Assembly: GCA_963793845.1 (NCBI GenBank)
Contig: CAWCBG010000010.1
Span: forward strand, 52,405-116,404
Length of the DNA: 64,000 bases
Direction of reading: 5' to 3'
DNA from: CAWCBG01 sp963793845
GTDB taxonomy: Bacteria > Acidobacteriota > Terriglobia > Terriglobales > Acidobacteriaceae
Shown here: piece after piece, positions 36,676-46,005 of the stretch
Numbering within the stretch: the stretch's first letter is position 1
Layout: each line of letters starts with the position of its first letter
The notes under the pieces: generated by a model
The model's input: the letters and a program-made list of their open reading frames with translations, nothing else
Database searches by the model: none
What the model was told of the DNA's origin: nothing
Made by a program: the position numbers and the translations under genes

Positions 36676-38046
36676 CTAGCTCACATACTCGCTGTCTTCC
36701 GCCAGGTTCTCGAACCGCGTCGAGTGCTTGATAAAGGCCAGCTTGATGGTGTCGGTAGGGCCGTTGCGCTGTTTCGCAACAATAATTTCCGCGATGCCTT
36801 CAAGGTCGGGATCATCCTTCTTATAGACCTCTTCGCGGAAGATGAAAGCCACCAGGTCGGCATCCTGCTCAATCGATCCCGATTCGCGCAAATCCGACAA
36901 CTGCGGACGATGATCGCCACCACGGCTCTCGGGTGCGCGGCTGAGCTGCGACAGCGCCACCACCGGCACCTTCAGCTCCTTCGCAAGCGCCTTCAATCCG
37001 CGGGAGATCGCCGACACCTCCTGGGTACGATTCTCGAAGCGCTTGCCGCCGATGGGAACCGCCGACATAAGCTGCAGGTAATCGACGATGAGCAGGTCGA
37101 GCCCCTGTTGCCGCTTCAGCCCGCGGGCCTTGGCGCGCATCTCGCTCACCGAAATGCCCGGCGTATCGTCGATGTACAGCTTGGCCTGCATCAACTGCTC
37201 CATGGCGCGGGTCAGCTTCTGCATGTCTTCGCGTCCCAGGAATCCGGTGCGCAGTTTGTGCGAATCCACCTGCGCGGTCGACGCCAGCATGCGCATCAGC
37301 AGCGCCTCTTTCGACATTTCCAGCGAGAAGACGCCAACCACTTTGCCGTCGTGCACCGCGGAATTCTCCGCGATATTCATGGCGAGCGAGGTTTTGCCCA
37401 TCGAGGGCCGTGCCGCGATGATGATCAGGTCCGACGGCTGCAGTCCGCTGGTGATCTTGTCGAGCTTGGTGTAATGCGTCGCCAGTCCGGTGATCTCCTG
37501 CCCGCGCTTGTAGAGGTCTTCGAGCGAGCCGAACGACCCCTTGACGATCGCCGGAATATCGACGAAACCCTGGCCGATGCGGTTCTCGGCAAGCTGAAAG
37601 ATTGCCTGCTCGGCTCGTCCCAGCACCTCTTCCGCTTCGTCAGTGTGCTCGATGGCCTCGGCGATGGCGTTCTGCGCGATGCTGATCAGGCCCCGGAGCA
37701 TCGCCTTGTTGCGCACGATGCGGACGTAATGCTCGATCGATGGCCGCTCGGGAACGCCGTCGATCAGCGACGACAGATACGCCACACCGCCGATAGCCTC
37801 GACCTCGCGCCGCCGGTCCAGCTCCTCGACCAGCGTGATCATGTCGACCGGACGGCCCGTCTCCTGCAGCTCGCGCATGCGGCCGTAAATGCGGCGGTGT
37901 CCGTCGAGCGAGAAGTCGTCCGGCCCCAGGAGTTCGGCAGCCTGATCGTACAGCGAGTTGTCGAGCAGGATGGCGCCGAGTATCGATCGCTCGGCCTCGA
38001 TGCTGGCGGGGAGCCCGCGTTCCAGACTGTAGTCGGTGGTCGCCAT
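36676..38046 (-). CDS. dnaB: replicative DNA helicase
   Basis: DnaB is the hexameric helicase that unwinds DNA at the replication fork. At 456 residues it is family-sized. The N-terminal domain has LPASIEAERSILGAILLDNS. The RecA-like domain has a P-loop in IIAARPSMGKTSLAMNIAEN, Walker B LDLLIVDYLQLM, and the DnaB signature region ALSQLSRAPESRGGDHRPQL followed by DLRESGSIEQDADLVAFIFR. It stands alone, converging with the SH3 lipoprotein gene with 27 bases between stops. No intein is present. Confidence 0.97.
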   Translation of the reverse strand: MATTDYSLERGLPASIEAERSILGAILLDNSLYDQAAELLGPDDFSLDGHRRIYGRMRELQETGRPVDMITLVEELDRRREVEAIGGVAYLSSLIDGVPERPSIEHYVRIVRNKAMLRGLISIAQNAIAEAIEHTDEAEEVLGRAEQAIFQLAENRIGQGFVDIPAIVKGSFGSLEDLYKRGQEITGLATHYTKLDKITSGLQPSDLIIIAARPSMGKTSLAMNIAENSAVHDGKVVGVFSLEMSKEALLMRMLASTAQVDSHKLRTGFLGREDMQKLTRAMEQLMQAKLYIDDTPGISVSEMRAKARGLKRQQGLDLLIVDYLQLMSAVPIGGKRFENRTQEVSAISRGLKALAKELKVPVVALSQLSRAPESRGGDHRPQLSDLRESGSIEQDADLVAFIFREEVYKKDDPDLEGIAEIIVAKQRNGPTDTIKLAFIKHSTRFENLAEDSEYVS

Positions 38047-38242
38047 CGGAAGGTTGATTCAGGTTAGACGCATCGGCGGGACCGGTGCAATGACGAATCA
38101 GATGACACTCTGGCCAGCCGACAGAATTCGTTCAATAAGCTGTGCGACCCTGTGGAATTCCTCGCCCGGATATCGACACGCGCCACCCAGCCCGGGCAGG
38201 CGCGATCATGGTAAACTTTTCGCGCAGTTTCAGGAGCTTCCC

Positions 38243-39148
38243 GTGCACATACGTCGTACCCTCCCCTTAGGCCTGTTAGTGTTGCTCGTCCTATTCGCGT
38301 TTACCTCCCTTGCCAGCGCCGGAGTCTACAGCAGCCTCATTGTTTACGGCGACAGCCTGTCGGATAACGGAAATCTCTTTGCCGCGGATGGCGGTACTTA
38401 CCCTCCGCCGCCCTACTGGATGGGCCGCATGTCGAACGGGCCGGTAGCGGTCGAGGACCTGGCGCACAATCTCAACCTTCCGCTGCTCGACTTTGCCTGG
38501 ATTGGCGCGACCACCGGTGTCGGCAACCTGGTTGACAATGGCACCCAGACGACGCTGGGCACCTTCGGCCTGCCCGGCATGCTGACCTCCCTGGCGCTTA
38601 CCAAGAGTTCGTTGCCGCCGGGCGGGCTCGCCGTGGTCTGGGGTGGTGCGAATGACTTCCTCACTAACGGCTTCACCATGGCGACCGCCGAACTGGCTGT
38701 CTCCGACATCGTTTCCATCGTGACCCAGTTGCAGGCGGTTGGCGAGCGTGTAATTGTGCCAGGCCTCCCCGATCTCGGTCTCACGCCGGACTATTGGGGC
38801 AATAGCGCGCTCACCGCGTTCAGCTTCGCCTTCGATCAGCTTTTGCAGGCCAGCTTGCCCCAGGGAGCGTCTTACGTTGACATGTTCGGGCTCATTCATT
38901 TGATCGACGCGAATCCCCTCGCCTTCGGTTTTACCGACGTAAAGGATCCGTGCTTCGACGGAGTCAACGTCTGTGCGAATCCCAATCAATATCTCTTCTG
39001 GGATGGCTTCCATCCGACCGCGGCTGGCCACGCCGTCGCGGCCGAGTTCATCCAGCAAAGCGCCGTGCCTGAGCCTTCGACGTTGCTGATGCTGGGAAGC
39101 GGACTTGCGGCGATGGGCGGATTGCTGCGCCGGCGGATGCTGAACTAG
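38243..39148 (+). CDS. SGNH/GDSL hydrolase with PEP-CTERM anchor
   Basis: From the GTG at 38243 (CAGGAG upstream) the protein is 301 residues with a signal peptide (hydrophobic 8-23, ending LASA). Block I is VYGDSLSDNGN with the catalytic Ser; GGANDF is block III; DGFHPTAAGH supplies the Asp and His of block V. The C-terminus is a PEP-CTERM tail: VPEPSTLLMLGSGLAAMGGL then RRRMLN. It should be an exported esterase or lipase processed by exosortase. In-frame codons extend upstream to 38036 but overlap the dnaB start. Confidence 0.92.
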   Translation: MHIRRTLPLGLLVLLVLFAFTSLASAGVYSSLIVYGDSLSDNGNLFAADGGTYPPPPYWMGRMSNGPVAVEDLAHNLNLPLLDFAWIGATTGVGNLVDNGTQTTLGTFGLPGMLTSLALTKSSLPPGGLAVVWGGANDFLTNGFTMATAELAVSDIVSIVTQLQAVGERVIVPGLPDLGLTPDYWGNSALTAFSFAFDQLLQASLPQGASYVDMFGLIHLIDANPLAFGFTDVKDPCFDGVNVCANPNQYLFWDGFHPTAAGHAVAAEFIQQSAVPEPSTLLMLGSGLAAMGGLLRRRMLN

Positions 39149-39168
39149 CACCGCCAGTATCTTGGTCC

Positions 39169-39326
39169 GTCATTCCGACCGAGGGCTTCAGCCCGAGTGG
39201 AGGAACCTGCTTTTCGTTTGCATCAGCGATCCCGCTGCGGCCGAAAGCAGGTTCTTCGACTGCGCGACCGCCCCACCGGCGAAAGATGCGGGTGGAAATG
39301 CGCTCGGTCGCTTCGCTCAGAATGAC
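39169..39326. repeat. composite inverted GTCATTCCGA repeat
   Basis: The left half begins GTCATTCCGACCGAGG and includes AGGAACCTGCTTTTCG. The right half contains CGAAAGCAGGTTCTTCG and ends CGCTTCGCTCAGAATGAC, the inverse of the same consensus. The two halves form a long imperfect palindrome between the GDSL gene and galU. Confidence 0.75.
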
Positions 39327-39351
39327 GAAGGATATAGAAGCTGACGTCCCG

Positions 39352-40227
39352 CTACAGCTTCAACCCTTTCAGGTATTCCCGAAAGTCGCCGCCCAAATCT
39401 TTCCGCTTGAGCGCGAACTCGACTGTCGCTTTCAGCATTCCCAGCTTGTCTCCGGTGTCGTGCCGCTTGCCCTGGAAGGTGTAGCCGTAGATCTTCTCGT
39501 GTTTCAGCAGTTCTTTCAGCCCGTCGGTCAACTGCAGTTCACCGCCAGTACCCAGCGGGGTTGATTCCAGGCAATCGAACACGCGGGGCGTGAGCACGTA
39601 ACGGCCAATGATCGCCAGGTTCGACGGCGCATCCTCCGGCTTCGGCTTCTCCACGAGATTGTGGACTTCGAACAGCCGATCGTTTCCCGCCACCGGCGTT
39701 GCGTCCAGCACGCCATACGACGAGATCGCCTTGCCCTCGACCACCTCTGTGGCCAGCACCGAGGCGCCGGTCTGGTTGTAGATATCGATCATCTGCTTGA
39801 GGCAGGGAACTTCTGCATCGACGATATCGTCCGCGAGAATGACGGCGAAGGGCTCATTGCCCACCAGCTCCCGCGCCATCAGCACGGCATGTCCCAGGCC
39901 CATCGCCTCTTTCTGGCGCACGTAAGCGATGTGAATCATATCGGAGATCTGCCGCACCACGCTGAGCAACTCGGTCTTGCCGCGCTCCTCCAGCATCTTC
40001 TCCAGTTCGTAGCTGACGTCAAAGTGGTCTTCGATCGCCGTCTTGCCGCGGCCAGTAACGATGATGATCTGGTCACATCCGGAGGCCAGCGCCTCTTCCA
40101 CGCCGTACTGGATGACCGGCTTGTCGACCAGGGGCAGCATCTCTTTGGGTTGTGCCTTGGTCGCGGGCAGGAATCGCGTGCCCAAACCGGCGGCAGGGAA
40201 AACCGCTTTGCGAACTCTCTGAGCCAT
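39352..40227 (-). CDS. galU: UTP-glucose-1-phosphate uridylyltransferase
   Basis: GalU makes UDP-glucose, a precursor for exopolysaccharide, glycolipids and trehalose. The 291-residue protein has the nucleotide-binding N-terminus RKAVFPAAGLGTRFLPATKA, the KEMLPLVDKPVIQYGVEEAL motif, EPFAVILADDIVD, LVEKPKPEDAPSNLAIIGRY and the C-terminal YGYTFQGKRHDTGDKLGML. It lies alone between two dispersed repeats. Confidence 0.96.
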   Translation of the reverse strand: MAQRVRKAVFPAAGLGTRFLPATKAQPKEMLPLVDKPVIQYGVEEALASGCDQIIIVTGRGKTAIEDHFDVSYELEKMLEERGKTELLSVVRQISDMIHIAYVRQKEAMGLGHAVLMARELVGNEPFAVILADDIVDAEVPCLKQMIDIYNQTGASVLATEVVEGKAISSYGVLDATPVAGNDRLFEVHNLVEKPKPEDAPSNLAIIGRYVLTPRVFDCLESTPLGTGGELQLTDGLKELLKHEKIYGYTFQGKRHDTGDKLGMLKATVEFALKRKDLGGDFREYLKGLKL

Positions 40228-40361
40228 GAGTGCCTTTTGAATTCCGCTCTTAGGATAATGCGGACGTCACGCCCGCGCGAATCTCGTTGAACCGCCAAAC
40301 CTTCACGGGTGCATCTTGTGAGGCGGCGCACCTTGAGTGCGCCATTTTGCCCTTTATTCTT

Positions 40362-40406
40362 GTCATCCCGAACGGCTTCAGCCGTGAGGGATCTGCGGTT
40401 CCGAAA
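40362..40406. repeat. GTCATCCCGA..GAGGGATCTGCGGTT repeat
   Basis: This short copy reads GTCATCCCGAACGGCTTCAG, continuing CCGTGAGGGATCTGCGGTTCC, with a small stem formed by ACGGCTTCAGCCGT. An almost identical copy lies at 42238-42280. Confidence 0.75.
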
Positions 40407-40470
40407 CAATTGTCGAACGCCAACCGTCCCGGAACCGAACCCACTAAGATGCGCCTCGTCCACTTCGGGA

Positions 40471-42306
40471 TTACAGCACCGGGCTGTCATTGCCCAACAT
40501 CGACTGGCGAATCACCTTGATCGGCGCAAAGCCCCGCCTCATGAATGCATCGTGAAACTGTTGCAGGTTAAACTGCGCACCCATCTTCTGCTTGTAATCG
40601 GCGCGCAGCTTCATGATCTCCAGCTTGCCCAGCGTATACACGAGATACGTCGGATCGGAGGTGCCGCGCTTGGCTTCGCGCCGTGAAACCTCCGGCGTCT
40701 GGTGGCCTTCCTTGATGAAGAACTCGGTCGCCTGGTCGAGCGTCATCGAGCCGGTATGCATCTGGATGCCGACAATGTAACGCGCATCGCGCAGCATTGC
40801 ATCCTGTAGTTGACCGATGCGCAGCTTGGGATCGCCGCCGCCATACCCTTCGTCCAGCATCATCTGTTCGGTGTAATGAGCCCAGCCCTCGATATTGGTG
40901 CCACAGCCGATGACCTTGCGCACCTTCGAGGGGAACTGCTTGATCCACAGGAATTGTTCGTAATGCCCGGGGTACGCCTCGTGAACAGCGGTGCTCACGA
41001 TGGTGCCACGGTTGAAGCCTTCCATCCATTCCTTGGTCTGCTGTGGCGGCCAGTTCGCTTCGGGCAGTGTCACATTGAAGTAAGCCTCGGTGGCCTTGGT
41101 CTCGAAGGGGCCGGGCGGATCCATCGAGGCCGAGGTCAGCGCCCGCATGAAGGGCGGCGTCTCTTCCACGATGGGCCGGATGTCCGACGGAATGGTTATG
41201 ATGTGATTCTGCTGGATGAAGCCGGTCAGGCTGTTGAAGGTGTCGCGAAAGCTCTGCAGCAACTGGTCGGGCTTGGGATGGTCCTGCTCCAGTTGCTCAA
41301 GAATCTGCTCCGGGGTCTTCGACGGATCGATCTGCGCCGCCACCCGCTTCAGCTCGGCCTGGTTCTTGTGCAGGTCGTCGTAGCCGATCTGCAGCAGCCG
41401 GTCGAGCGGAATATCCACCATCTCTTCGTATTGCAGCTTCTCGCGATACTTCTCCGGCCCAATGCGGAAGTCGCCATTCGAGATCGGCAGCAAGTCTTCT
41501 TTCAGGAAGTTCTGATAGCGCTGCAGCTCCGCGATGACCGTATCGTTCGACGCTTTGAACTGCGCCAGCACCTGCGCATCGGTGACGGTCTTGAAGGCCT
41601 CGGGCACATCTTTCTGAAAGAAGCTGATGATGCCCGGCATCTGCTCCAGTGCAACCTGCGTATAAATCTTTGGCGGATCCTTCAGGTTGGACTTGGCGAT
41701 CGCGAGGTTGGCGGGAATCTTCTGCTCGCGCGCGATCACCGACTCCAGCCGCTCCTGGGGAGGCGCGAAGTTACGGCTCATCAGGTTGAAGATGGTGGAG
41801 GTCGAGCTGCTGGAATAAACGTCGGGATTGCGCTCCCACATGCGAATCTGTTGCAGATCCAGCAGTCCGGCGTCGACCGAGTTGGCGACGATTTGCAGGT
41901 CCGCGCGCTGCTCCGGGCTGAGCTGGTCAGGACGAAACGCGGCGAAGTGCTGCTTGTAGTCGAGCAGGAAGGCAATCTCCGCGGCGCGAGACTTGGGCGA
42001 GAAATCCTCGAGCATGTGATCGTACTGATGCAGCCCCAGGGCGGTCCCGCTCGACGGATGAAAGTCCAGGTAGCGGTCAAAGTAGGCGTCGACCAGCTTG
42101 TTATAGGCAGCCACGGAATAATCCTTGGAAGCATCCCCTTGCGCGGAGCGCGATGGCGCTGCAGTCTGGCTCATGGAAATCTGGCAAGTCAACAGAAGAG
42201 GAAGCAGGAGGAGATACGCAGTCAACCCCTTATGTTTGTCATCCCGAGGGAGCTTCAGCTCGCGAGGGATCTGCGGTTCATTGTTTTTCGGCAGACTGCC
42301 AATCAT
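40471..42306 (-). CDS. DUF885 family protein (putative metallopeptidase)
   Basis: The protein is 611 residues from the first in-frame start, but residues 1-27 are encoded by a GTCATCCCGAGG repeat. The real start is probably nearer the hydrophobic signal segment LTAYLLLLPLLLTCQIS (about residue 28, 42225). The body is a helical DUF885 domain with VSTAVHEAYPGHYEQFL, the HEAYPGH zinc-binding-like motif, and later NIEGWAHYTEQMMLDEGY, the paired motif of the family. Members are thought to be secreted carboxypeptidase-like enzymes. Substrate unknown. Confidence 0.88.
   Translation of the reverse strand: MIGSLPKNNEPQIPRELKLPRDDKHKGLTAYLLLLPLLLTCQISMSQTAAPSRSAQGDASKDYSVAAYNKLVDAYFDRYLDFHPSSGTALGLHQYDHMLEDFSPKSRAAEIAFLLDYKQHFAAFRPDQLSPEQRADLQIVANSVDAGLLDLQQIRMWERNPDVYSSSSTSTIFNLMSRNFAPPQERLESVIAREQKIPANLAIAKSNLKDPPKIYTQVALEQMPGIISFFQKDVPEAFKTVTDAQVLAQFKASNDTVIAELQRYQNFLKEDLLPISNGDFRIGPEKYREKLQYEEMVDIPLDRLLQIGYDDLHKNQAELKRVAAQIDPSKTPEQILEQLEQDHPKPDQLLQSFRDTFNSLTGFIQQNHIITIPSDIRPIVEETPPFMRALTSASMDPPGPFETKATEAYFNVTLPEANWPPQQTKEWMEGFNRGTIVSTAVHEAYPGHYEQFLWIKQFPSKVRKVIGCGTNIEGWAHYTEQMMLDEGYGGGDPKLRIGQLQDAMLRDARYIVGIQMHTGSMTLDQATEFFIKEGHQTPEVSRREAKRGTSDPTYLVYTLGKLEIMKLRADYKQKMGAQFNLQQFHDAFMRRGFAPIKVIRQSMLGNDSPVL
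42238..42280. repeat. GTCATCCCGA..GAGGGATCTGCGGTT repeat
   Basis: It reads GTCATCCCGAGGGAGCTTCA, then GCTCGCGAGGGATCTGCGGTTC. It closely matches the copy at 40362-40406; the two flank the DUF885 gene in the same orientation. Confidence 0.75.
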
Positions 42307-42366
42307 GCAAAAATCAACCTTTCAGAAGCGCGCAAACACGTAACCTACCACAGCCCGCTCAAATCG

Positions 42367-45300
42367 TCAGGCCATCACCTGCTGTTCACCCGCCAACTGC
42401 TCGAGCAGCGCTTTCAACCGCGTCAACACGTCTTCCGGCTGCTTTTCCTTCAGGGTGAATTTCAGCACACCCGCTGGGGTGAACTGCCGCCCCGGCTCGC
42501 CGGCCACCCACTTCATCAACCGCTCCGGATCGACCACGGCCTTCTCGGTAAAGCGAATACTCACCGACTCTCGGCGCCGCTCGATCTGCGCCACTCCCAC
42601 GCGCTGCGACAGCAACTTGAGGGTGGCGTAGTCCAGCAGGTTGCGAACGGCGGGCGGCGGAGTGCCGTAACGGTCGCCCAGCTCTCCGGCGACGTCGTCG
42701 AGCTGCGCCTCCGTCTCGACCCCCGCGACACGCTTGTACATGCGCAGCCGCTGATTCTCTTCCTTTATATAGTCGGCGGGAATGCGGATGTTGAGCCCCA
42801 GGTTCAACTGCGTCTCCAGCGCCGCTTCCGTAACCTCGCCCTTCAACTCGCGCACCGTGCTCTCCAGCATGGTGGTGTACAGCTCGAATCCGATGGCCTC
42901 GATGTGGCCGCTCTGCTGGCCGCCCAGCAGGTTGCCCGCGCCGCGCAACTCCAGATCGAGTGCCGCGATCTTGAAGCCTGCACCCAGGTCGCTGAATTCT
43001 TTCAGCGCCGCCAGCCTGCGCCGCGCAAGGTCGGTCAGATCCCGGTCCGGCGGAATCAGCAGGTAGGCATACGCCCGACGGTCCGAGCGTCCCACCCGTC
43101 CGCGCAACTGGTACAGCTCGGACAGTCCGTGGCGGTCGGCACGATTGATGATGATGGTGTTGCACAGCGGAATGTCGAGGCCGTTCTCGATGATCGTGGT
43201 AGCCACCAGAATGTCGGCCTCATGGCGCATGAAGGCCAGCATCACGCGCTCCAGTTCGGCCTCGCCCATCTGTCCGTGGCCGACCAGAATGCGCGCGTTC
43301 GGCGCCATCTCGCGAATCTTGTCGGAAATGTCGTAGATGCTTTCGACCCGATTGTGCACGAAGTAGACCTGCCCGCCGCGCTCCAGTTCCTTCTCGATGG
43401 CCGAGCGAATCAGCTTCTCATCCCAGGCCGCCACCACGGTCTGGATGGCCATGCGGTCCTTGGGCGGCGTTTCGATCACGCTCATGTCGCGCAAGCCGAG
43501 CAGTGACATGTGCAGCGTGCGCGGAATCGGCGTGGCCGACATCGTCAGCACGTCTACTTCCTTGCGGAGCTGCTTCAGCCGCTCCTTGTGGCGCACGCCG
43601 AAGCGCTGCTCTTCGTCGACAATCACCAGCCCGAGATCGCTGAACGTCACATCCTTCGACAACACCCGGTGGGTGCCGATCACGATATCGACCTGGCCGT
43701 TCGCCAGTTTCTCCAGCGTTTCCCTTTGCTGCTTGGGCGAACGGAATCGGCTCAGCATCTCGATCTTGATGGGGAAGGCAGCGAAGCGCGCCTTGAACGT
43801 GTTGAAGTGCTGAAAGGCGAGCACCGTCGTCGGCGCCAGTACCGCTACCTGGCGGTTGTCGCCCACCGACTTGAAGGCCGCGCGCATCGCGACTTCCGTC
43901 TTACCGTAGCCAACATCGCCGCACAGCAGCCGGTCCATCGGAGTAGGCGTCTCCATGTCTCGCTTCACGTCGACGATGGCGTCTATCTGGTCCTCCGTCT
44001 CGTTGAACTCGAAGGCGTCTTCGAATTCGCGCTGCCACTCGCTATCGGCGGCAAAGCCGTGGCCCTGTGCCGTCTTGCGCACTGCGTAGAGCTTCAACAG
44101 CTCTTCGGCCATATCCTTCATGGCCTTCTTCACGCGTGACTTGGTCTTCTGCCACTGCTGCGTACCCAGCCGGTTCAACACCGGCTTCACGCCCTCCGAC
44201 GAGCGATATTTCTGCACCAGGTCCAGCCGGGTCAGCGGAACATACAGCCGCGCCGCCTCGGCGTACTCCAGCACCATGAACTCGGCGGTGCCGCCATCTT
44301 CCTGCGGAACCTCCTTCAGCCCCTGGTACTGTCCGATGCCGTGCTCGACGTGCACCACGTAATCGCCGACCGCCAAATCGCGGAAGTCCGACAGGAACGC
44401 CGACACCTTCGATCGCTGCCGCTGCGGCCTGCCGACCGAAACCTCGGCCTCATCGAACAGATCGCGCGAGCCGAACAGCACCAGGTTGGCTTCCGGCAGC
44501 CCCACGCCCTCGGGCACATACGCCTTCACGATCGTCGTAGTGGAGACATCGTCGTCGAAGTAGGTTGACTCCTCGACGTGGACATCGGAGCCCGGACGGG
44601 GCGTGCGGCTGCCGATGCGGAACGACAGGTTGTACTCGTTGAAGACGTCGGCCAGTCGCTCCACTTCACCGGTACTCGACACCGCGAACACCACCCGCTT
44701 GCCGTCGTGGGTGAGCCGTCCTACCTCTTCCGCCATCGCCGCGACCGAGCCGTGGAAGCGCGTTGTGGGCTGCGTCTGCATGGTCAGGTGCTCCGCGCCA
44801 TCGGAGCTCTCGATGCCGAGCTGCTCCACCGCAACAGTCACGAGACTCTGCAACTGTGCCTGCCACTGCTCGGGCGACAGGTAGAGCTCCTCGGGCCGCA
44901 CCAGGTTGCCGACGAGGCTGCGATCGTGGGTCTCGCTCAGCCGCGTCCACCACACTTCCTGCGAAGCCGCCAGCGCGTCCGGTTCTTCCAGAATCACCGT
45001 CGTGCGCGGCAGCAGATCGAAGAAACTCTGGCTCGCGCCCGCCACCGGCGCATAGAGCTCCCAGCCGGGAAAGACGGCCACGCCAGTCGCGCGCACGGAC
45101 TGCTCGATGATCTCTTCGTTGCCCTGCACGCGCTGACCCGACAGCCGCGCATTGATCGCGGCTAACGTCTCTTCGTCCACCGGAGTTTCGGTGAGCGGCA
45201 GCAGCACCACATCGTCGGTCGAGGCCGCCGAGCGTTGCGTCGCGGGATCGAACTTGCGCACCGACTCGACTTCGTCGCCGAACAGCTCAATGCGTACCGG

Positions 45301-45903
45301 ACGATCCGACTCCGGCGAATACACGTCAAGCAGCCCGCCGCGATGCGCGAACTCGCCCGGCATTTCGACCACATCGACCTGGCTGTAACCCACCAGGCGC
45401 AGGTGCTCGACCAGCCGCTCGGGATCGATCATTTCGCCGCGTCGCACCACCTTCGCCAGATCGGCGTAGAAATCGGCGCCGTGCAGCCGCATGGCCGTCG
45501 AAGCCAGCGGCGTGATGACGATGCTGGCTGTTCCGGTGGCAATCTTCCACAGCGCAGTGGCGCGGTTTTCCTGAATCTCGGGATGCGGCGATTGATTCTC
45601 GAAGGGCAGCACGTCATAGGCAGGCAGTCCCACAACTTCGTCGGGAACCACCGCACCCGTCAACTCACCCAGCGAGCGCACAACCGGCAGCAGTTCCTCC
45701 ACCGTCCGATTGTCAGGAACCACGATCACCAGCGGCTTGCCGGTGGCATGATGCAGCAGCGCGTAAAACAGGGCTTTGCCTGTCGGTGTCAGTCCGGAGA
45801 CACGAACACGCCCCGCGCCACCCTTGACCTGGGCTACTGCACGCACAAAAGCAGGAGACTTTTCTACGTCCGCAAAGATTTCGCGGACGAACGGCAGGAT
45901 CAT
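42367..45903 (-). CDS. mfd: transcription-repair coupling factor
   Basis: Mfd removes RNA polymerase stalled at DNA lesions and recruits UvrABC. The 1178-residue protein has the expected order: UvrB-like N-terminal domains (about 1-340, with YDVLPFENQSPHPE), the RNA-polymerase-interaction domain (about 480-570, DYVVHVEHGIGQYQGLKEV), and the RecG-like translocase. The translocase shows P-loop LLCGDVGYGKTEVAMRAAF, LVIVDEEQRFGVRHKERLK, MSATPIPRTLHMSLLGLRDM and LYQLRGRVGRSDRRAYAYLL. A C-terminal TRCF domain (about 1030-1140) follows. No domain is missing. Confidence 0.98.
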   Translation of the reverse strand: MILPFVREIFADVEKSPAFVRAVAQVKGGAGRVRVSGLTPTGKALFYALLHHATGKPLVIVVPDNRTVEELLPVVRSLGELTGAVVPDEVVGLPAYDVLPFENQSPHPEIQENRATALWKIATGTASIVITPLASTAMRLHGADFYADLAKVVRRGEMIDPERLVEHLRLVGYSQVDVVEMPGEFAHRGGLLDVYSPESDRPVRIELFGDEVESVRKFDPATQRSAASTDDVVLLPLTETPVDEETLAAINARLSGQRVQGNEEIIEQSVRATGVAVFPGWELYAPVAGASQSFFDLLPRTTVILEEPDALAASQEVWWTRLSETHDRSLVGNLVRPEELYLSPEQWQAQLQSLVTVAVEQLGIESSDGAEHLTMQTQPTTRFHGSVAAMAEEVGRLTHDGKRVVFAVSSTGEVERLADVFNEYNLSFRIGSRTPRPGSDVHVEESTYFDDDVSTTTIVKAYVPEGVGLPEANLVLFGSRDLFDEAEVSVGRPQRQRSKVSAFLSDFRDLAVGDYVVHVEHGIGQYQGLKEVPQEDGGTAEFMVLEYAEAARLYVPLTRLDLVQKYRSSEGVKPVLNRLGTQQWQKTKSRVKKAMKDMAEELLKLYAVRKTAQGHGFAADSEWQREFEDAFEFNETEDQIDAIVDVKRDMETPTPMDRLLCGDVGYGKTEVAMRAAFKSVGDNRQVAVLAPTTVLAFQHFNTFKARFAAFPIKIEMLSRFRSPKQQRETLEKLANGQVDIVIGTHRVLSKDVTFSDLGLVIVDEEQRFGVRHKERLKQLRKEVDVLTMSATPIPRTLHMSLLGLRDMSVIETPPKDRMAIQTVVAAWDEKLIRSAIEKELERGGQVYFVHNRVESIYDISDKIREMAPNARILVGHGQMGEAELERVMLAFMRHEADILVATTIIENGLDIPLCNTIIINRADRHGLSELYQLRGRVGRSDRRAYAYLLIPPDRDLTDLARRRLAALKEFSDLGAGFKIAALDLELRGAGNLLGGQQSGHIEAIGFELYTTMLESTVRELKGEVTEAALETQLNLGLNIRIPADYIKEENQRLRMYKRVAGVETEAQLDDVAGELGDRYGTPPPAVRNLLDYATLKLLSQRVGVAQIERRRESVSIRFTEKAVVDPERLMKWVAGEPGRQFTPAGVLKFTLKEKQPEDVLTRLKALLEQLAGEQQVMA

Positions 45904-46005
45904 TACTCCATTATTCTAGCAGCCGTTTCGAACTGTCACCCTACTCCGTCCGTCCCACCCTGTCCCCAAAAGCGGGGGACAAGGATGGGGCACCCCAAGC
46001 CTTCC

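Noticed and set aside
40810..43506. Plus-strand open frame of 898 codons
   Set aside because: It is antisense to the DUF885 gene and the 3' part of mfd, and the translation is Leu/Arg/His/Gln-rich without domains. High GC at third positions produces such shadows.
45961..45981. Hairpin TGTCCCC..GGGGACA between the TPR gene and mfd
   Set aside because: It has no T tail on either strand and could be a fragment of a dispersed repeat; a terminator call is not supported.
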